Shown in pieces: positions 33,614-37,428 of a stretch of 37,428 nucleotides of DNA. The stretch is from Planctomycetota bacterium (lineage in GTDB: Bacteria > Planctomycetota > UBA1135 > GCA-002686595). How positions within the stretch are numbered: the first letter of the stretch is position 1; each line of letters begins with the position of its first letter. Location of the stretch: the NCBI GenBank assembly GCA_002686945.1, contig NYYZ01000034.1, positions 1 to 37,428 of the forward strand, given 5' to 3'. A program made the translations under genes and the position numbers. The notes beneath the pieces are model-generated. The model was not told the origin of the DNA. It saw only the letters and a list, made by a program, of their open reading frames with translations, and did no database searches.

Positions 33614-35119
33614 ATGATTCCCCGACCTCCGCTCCAGTCCACGGCCCTGTTATCTCTGCTGCTCGGCCTCGCCAGTTGCAGCCAGGAGCCTACGCAGCCC
33701 AGCCTGCTCGTAATCACCCTCGACACCACACGAGCCGACTACCTCTCATGCTACGGGTCCAAACGCAGCCGCCCCCCGGCCCTTGACGGCCTGGCCCAGT
33801 CCGGAGTCCTGTTCGAACACGCACTGGCCTCATCGGCGGTGACCCCTGTTGCCCATGCATCGATCTTCACGGGCTTGTACGGCCCCGGCCACGGCCTGCG
33901 CGTCCTGGCTGGCAAGGGCGGCGACCGGCTGCCCTCCGCTGCCACGACTCTGGCGGAAATGTGCGACCAAGGGGGTTGGGACACAGCGGCGGTTCATTCG
34001 GCCTTTCCTGTATCCAGGCGCTTCGGCCTCGATCAGGGCTTCCAACATTTTGATTCCTTCGAGGGCGAAGCCCGCATCGATGAGACCGGCAAGACCACCT
34101 GGGATGTCAAGAACCTCCAGCGACGAAGCGATGAGACAGTCGACAGGACCCTGGCCTGGGCTGCTGAAGCCGACCGACCCTTCATGCTTTGGGTGCACCT
34201 CTGGGATCCCCATGACCCGACCCTGACGCCCCCGGCCAGCTTCATGGAAGGCATTCCACAGGACGGGCAGGGGGCCTACCATCCGATCCGTCTGTACGCG
34301 CGAGAGGTCGAGTACCTGGACCTGCAGATCGCACGCCTTCTGGAAGAACTGCGTCCCCTGGCCGGGGAAGCAGGGCTGATCGTGGCCCTCACCAGTGACC
34401 ACGGCGAAGGCCTCGAAGACGGCATGGCACGACACGGCTGGGGCGCTCACCGCATGCTCTATGGGGAACAGATCAATGTGCCCCTGATCCTGGCCGGACC
34501 CGGGGTACCCCAACTCAAACGTGTAACTCAATTGGTGCGTACAGTGGACCTGCTGCCCACCCTGACCCAGTTGCTTGGCTTGCCAGTACCAGAAGGCATC
34601 GACGGCCTTGATCTCGCTCCCCTCTGGGAAGGCAGCGACGCCTACCGCAATACGGTCGGCAACTTTTCACCGCGTGCGGCTTACGCGGACCAGATCAACG
34701 GTTACGACGGCAACGCATCCATGGTGCGCCGGCGACCTGATGCGGCCTTCCAATTCGTCTGGGTCGAGTATCCCTGGAAGCTGTACTGGCGTCCCCACCA
34801 GCCAGAGTCTTCAGAGTTGTTCAATCTGGCCCAGGACAGCGCAGAGGAAATCAACCTGCTCGCCACACGCCCCAGAATCGCCCACCGTTTACTGTCGGCA
34901 CTGGCGGAGCGCAAGCCCTGGGTGACCGAGCCCTATGGCGCGCCGGACGATGTCGATGTAGAGGGGGCCTTGAATGCCCTGGGCTACGGAGGGGCTGGCG
35001 CGGCGGATGACACGGCTGGGCCGCAGCCCTATCCATGGAAATGGGTCAGCGTCTCGGAAGCACTTGGACTGCCCGCTGCTGCGGGGGACGCAACCCTGCC
35101 AATCGTTACGAAAGACTAG
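33614..35119 (+). CDS. Sulfatase-fold lipoprotein with Thr nucleophile position
   Basis: This alkaline-phosphatase-superfamily enzyme is a predicted lipoprotein with lipobox LASC (C22). Metal-site residues include D37 and D42 in ITLDTTRADY and the later LTSDHGEG. In true sulfatases the nucleophile lies in C/S-x-P-x-R and becomes formylglycine; here the aligned stretch is T77-PVAHASIFTG, with Thr in place of Cys/Ser and H81 in place of Arg. That argues for a phosphotransferase, phosphodiesterase or phosphatase rather than a sulfatase. The protein is 501 residues. The ATG at 33614 was chosen over a TTG three codons upstream. Pairing with the GT-C gene suggests envelope glycan modification (inference). 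Confidence 0.85.
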   Translation: MIPRPPLQSTALLSLLLGLASCSQEPTQPSLLVITLDTTRADYLSCYGSKRSRPPALDGLAQSGVLFEHALASSAVTPVAHASIFTGLYGPGHGLRVLAGKGGDRLPSAATTLAEMCDQGGWDTAAVHSAFPVSRRFGLDQGFQHFDSFEGEARIDETGKTTWDVKNLQRRSDETVDRTLAWAAEADRPFMLWVHLWDPHDPTLTPPASFMEGIPQDGQGAYHPIRLYAREVEYLDLQIARLLEELRPLAGEAGLIVALTSDHGEGLEDGMARHGWGAHRMLYGEQINVPLILAGPGVPQLKRVTQLVRTVDLLPTLTQLLGLPVPEGIDGLDLAPLWEGSDAYRNTVGNFSPRAAYADQINGYDGNASMVRRRPDAAFQFVWVEYPWKLYWRPHQPESSELFNLAQDSAEEINLLATRPRIAHRLLSALAERKPWVTEPYGAPDDVDVEGALNALGYGGAGAADDTAGPQPYPWKWVSVSEALGLPAAAGDATLPIVTKD

Positions 35120-35149
35120 AGCTGGATCCTATTCAAGAATGAACTGAAC

Positions 35150-36049
35150 TCAGGCCTTGCAGCCTTCCAGTAAGCCCGCGTCCGCCAGGCTCTTCTCCAT
35201 CAGCTCGCCCAGCTTGGCGGGGCTCTCGCTGACTACGGCACCGGCCGCTTCCAGAGCGCGCACCTTTTCCTGGGCCGTGCCCTTGCCGCCGGCGATGATC
35301 GCACCCGCGTGTCCCATGCGTTTGCCAGGAGGCGCTGTACGCCCCGCAATGAAGCTCACCACGGGCTTGGTCACATGGGCTTTGATGTACTCCGCAGCAG
35401 CTTCCTCGGCGGAACCACCGATCTCACCAATCATGATCATTGCGTCCGTATCAGGGTCCGCTTGAAAGGCTTCCAGACAGTCGATGAAGTTCGTGCCGTT
35501 GATCGGATCGCCACCGATACCAATGCAAGTGGACTGTCCAATACCTCGGGTGGTCAGTTGCCACACCGCTTCATAGGTCAGAGTGCCCGAGCGACTGATG
35601 ACCCCCACGCGCCCGGGCAGGTGGATGTAACCAGGCATGATGCCGATCTTGCACTCTCCTGGCGTGATCACACCAGGACAATTGGGACCGATCAGACGCG
35701 TCGTGGAGCCCACCAGAGCCTCGCGCACTCGCACCATGTCAAGCACTGGTACGCCCTCGGTTATGGCGCAGATCAGGGGCATCTCCGCCTCAATGGCCTC
35801 GATGATTGCGCCGGCTGCAAAAGGCGGCGGCACATAGATCACGCTGGCATTGGCCCCCGTGGCCTCGCGAGCATCGAGCACGGAACCGAAAACCGGCAGA
35901 CCCAAGTGCTCCTGGCCTGCTTTCCTGGGGTTCACACCCCCCACCATGCGGGTCCCGTATTCGATGGCCTGTTCGGAATGGAAAGTACCGGTCTTGCCAG
36001 TGAAACCCTGGCAGATGACTCTTGTGTCCTGGTTGACGAAAATGCTCAT
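35150..36049 (-). CDS. sucD: Succinyl-CoA synthetase alpha subunit
   Basis: With SucC this forms the TCA-cycle enzyme that converts succinyl-CoA, ADP (or GDP) and phosphate to succinate, CoA and ATP (or GTP). The 299-residue protein has a CoA-binding Rossmann start ([13 protein letters not shown]), [10 protein letters not shown], and the phosphohistidine H247 in [14 protein letters not shown]. Length is normal. AGGAG lies seven bases before the ATG, and the start shares ATGA with the sucC stop. It converges on the sulfatase-fold gene with 30 bases between and no visible terminator. Confidence 0.98.
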   Translation of the reverse strand: MSIFVNQDTRVICQGFTGKTGTFHSEQAIEYGTRMVGGVNPRKAGQEHLGLPVFGSVLDAREATGANASVIYVPPPFAAGAIIEAIEAEMPLICAITEGVPVLDMVRVREALVGSTTRLIGPNCPGVITPGECKIGIMPGYIHLPGRVGVISRSGTLTYEAVWQLTTRGIGQSTCIGIGGDPINGTNFIDCLEAFQADPDTDAMIMIGEIGGSAEEAAAEYIKAHVTKPVVSFIAGRTAPPGKRMGHAGAIIAGGKGTAQEKVRALEAAGAVVSESPAKLGELMEKSLADAGLLEGCKA

Positions 36050-37227
36050 GAGTTGTCTCCTGCTACAGTCTTGACCGCTTGGCAGATCTTCTTCGCCGCA
36101 TCATCCAGATCGCTGGCGGTAATGATCGGCAGCCCGGACCCCTCGAGGATGTCGCGTCCTTGCTTCACATTGGTGCCCTCCAGACGCACGACCAGAGGCA
36201 CGCTGAGCTGCACCTGCTTGACCGCTTCGACGACCCCATTGGCAATCACGTCGCAGCGCATGATGCCCCCGAAGATATTGACCAGGACACCCGCGACCTT
36301 GTGATCGGCAAGAATGATCTTGAAGGCCTCGCTGACCTTGTCTTTTGTGGCTCCGCCACCCACATCCAGAAAGTTGGCGGGCTCGCTGCCGTACAGTTGA
36401 ATCACATCCATGGTGGACATGGCCAGGCCGGCACCATTGACCATGCAGCCAATTGTTCCGTCCAAAGTGATGTAGGAGAGATCAAACTTGCTGGCTTGGA
36501 CTTCCGCCGGGTCCTCCTCGTTCAGATCCCGCAGAGCTTCAACTTCCGGATGCCGGAAGAGAGCGTTGGGATCAAAGTTGATCTTGGCGTCAAGGGCAAG
36601 AACCTGTCCATCAGTTGTACTCACCAGCGGATTGATCTCCGCCAGTGAACAATCGAGCTCGCAGAAGACTCTTGCCAGACCCACAAGGTAATCAGTCGCC
36701 TGACCCAGGAGATCCAGAGGAATACCTATGCCCTTTGCCAGACGTTCCGCTTCCCTGCGGCCCAAGCCCTCACTGGGAGAAAAGGGCGCCTTGAGAATTT
36801 TTTCGGGCGACTCAGCGGCCACCTGCTCGATCTCCATGCCACCTTCACTGGAAGCCATCATCACAGGCGTACACAGCTCACGATCGATCGCGATACCGAT
36901 GTAGTACTCCTTGGCTATGTCAGATCCTGCTTCGACCCAGATCGTGCGCACGAGTTGGCCTTCCGGACCGGTCTGATGGGTCTTGAGATTCATACCCAAG
37001 ATGTTCTCGGCTGCCTCCCTTGCCTCAGCTGCATTGCGCACCAGCTTGACCCCTCCCCCCTTGCCACGGCCTCCCGCATGGATCTGGGCTTTGACCACGC
37101 AAAGGCTCGTGGGCAAGGACTCGTAGGCCTTGACTGCCTCGTCTGGGGTGGTGCAGACATGCCCTGTGGGCACACTCAAGCCGTGCTTGGCGAGCAGCCG
37201 CTTCGCCTGATATTCGTGGATTTTCAT
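36046..37227 (-). CDS. sucC: Succinyl-CoA synthetase beta subunit
   Basis: This is the nucleotide-binding ATP-grasp subunit of succinyl-CoA synthetase. The 393-residue protein starts with the standard [16 protein letters not shown] and has the glycine-rich [17 protein letters not shown], then the C-terminal [14 protein letters not shown] and [14 protein letters not shown]. The upstream open frame continues to 37380 but is not homologous, and the canonical N-terminus fixes the ATG at 37227. It is translationally coupled to sucD. Nucleotide specificity (ATP versus GTP) is not decided here. Confidence 0.98.
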   Translation of the reverse strand: MKIHEYQAKRLLAKHGLSVPTGHVCTTPDEAVKAYESLPTSLCVVKAQIHAGGRGKGGGVKLVRNAAEAREAAENILGMNLKTHQTGPEGQLVRTIWVEAGSDIAKEYYIGIAIDRELCTPVMMASSEGGMEIEQVAAESPEKILKAPFSPSEGLGRREAERLAKGIGIPLDLLGQATDYLVGLARVFCELDCSLAEINPLVSTTDGQVLALDAKINFDPNALFRHPEVEALRDLNEEDPAEVQASKFDLSYITLDGTIGCMVNGAGLAMSTMDVIQLYGSEPANFLDVGGGATKDKVSEAFKIILADHKVAGVLVNIFGGIMRCDVIANGVVEAVKQVQLSVPLVVRLEGTNVKQGRDILEGSGLPIITASDLDDAAKKICQAVKTVAGDNS

Positions 37228-37270
37228 GCTGAGATGTCCCTTCTGATTCCGAATCCGGTTTGGGGCAGAG

Positions 37271-37299
37271 ATTCTACCCGCACTCTCCCCACCCGAAAA
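37271..37299 (-). promoter_or_regulatory. Candidate sucCD promoter
   Basis: On the minus strand a -10 box TAGAAT (37276-37271) lies 43 bases before the sucC ATG. The best-placed -35, TTTTCG (37299-37294) with a 17-base spacer, is poor. The -10 hexamer is identical to that of the secreted-protein promoter at 21954-21959. Confidence 0.3.
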
Positions 37300-37333
37300 G
37301 TACAGCCAAGGAGAATTGTCTCGACTACGGAAA

Positions 37334-37372
37334 GACGCGGGAGCGTCGGCCCTTGGCCGACGCTCCCGCGTC
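37334..37372 (-). terminator. Perfect 18-bp hairpin upstream of sucC
   Basis: GACGCGGGAGCGTCGGCC (37334-37351) is followed by CTT and its exact reverse complement (37355-37372). On the minus strand the hairpin is followed by TTTCC, a minimal T-run, so it probably terminates a gene lying beyond the right edge. Its ends share the GACGCGG/CCGCGTC core with the hairpin at 1-24. Confidence 0.55.
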
Positions 37373-37428
37373 TGTTGCATGGGTGCTGAATCCAGGCCCT
37401 AGAGCCCGAATCCAACAACTAGGTTCCG

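Noticed and set aside
35309-36304. 331-residue open frame antisense to sucD and sucC
   Set aside because: It spans two well-defined genes on the other strand and shows no protein-family features.
1-37428. tRNA, rRNA, CRISPR or insertion sequence
   Set aside because: Gaps are short and none showed a cloverleaf, regular spaced repeats, or a transposase with terminal repeats.

Overview
The window is 37.4 kb of GC-rich bacterial chromosome, densely packed, with long same-strand gene runs and many 1-8 base start/stop overlaps. It carries housekeeping genes plus an unlinked mix of DnaK, a type II secretion core, ResB/CcsA (system II) cytochrome c assembly, SMUG1-type uracil glycosylase, a GT-C glycosyltransferase and a sulfatase-fold lipoprotein. 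The DnaK sequence and the N-terminally extended CcsA suggest Planctomycetota or a related Gram-negative lineage. That placement is a judgement from protein character only; no 16S or tRNA gene is present. I see no insertion sequence, phage gene, CRISPR array, tRNA or rRNA.

Layout from left to right. (1) Minus strand, 85-4338: dnaK, preceded by an NtrC-family sigma54 activator and its sensor-less histidine kinase. The dnaK upstream gap holds a near-consensus sigma54 promoter and a palindrome, so this may be a local phosphorelay driving the chaperone. (2) Plus strand, 4453-5544: a fused TsaC / low-molecular-weight phosphatase whose active-site loop matches protein-arginine phosphatases. (3) Minus strand, 5528-10153: a membrane protein fused to a spermidine-synthase-like domain, a PTS EIIA protein with a second sigma54-like site upstream, and NhaA. 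(4) Plus strand, 10548-18474: an uninterrupted type II secretion/pseudopilus operon gspD-E-F-G-H-I-J, converging on serS.

(5) Minus strand, 31068 down to 18497: mnmD, tatA, mobA, a long-chain polyprenyl diphosphate synthase, a lipoprotein with a duplicated domain, resB, ccsA, folD, a rhomboid protease, a large secreted protein with aspartate-rich calcium-type loops, and serS. Much of this block serves exported redox proteins: TatA exports folded enzymes, MobA makes the molybdenum dinucleotide cofactor, the prenyl synthase can supply quinone tails, and ResB/CcsA attach heme to c-type cytochromes. (6) Plus strand, 31186-35119: SMUG1, a GT-C glycosyltransferase and a sulfatase-fold lipoprotein with threonine at the nucleophile position. 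(7) Minus strand, 35150-37227: sucD and sucC of the TCA cycle, with a perfect 18-bp hairpin upstream.

Most genes belong to well-known families. The parts most worth a second look are the putative sigma54 control of dnaK, the TsaC-arginine phosphatase fusion, the altered spermidine-synthase-like membrane fusion, and the duplicated-domain lipoprotein locked into the cytochrome c assembly operon.
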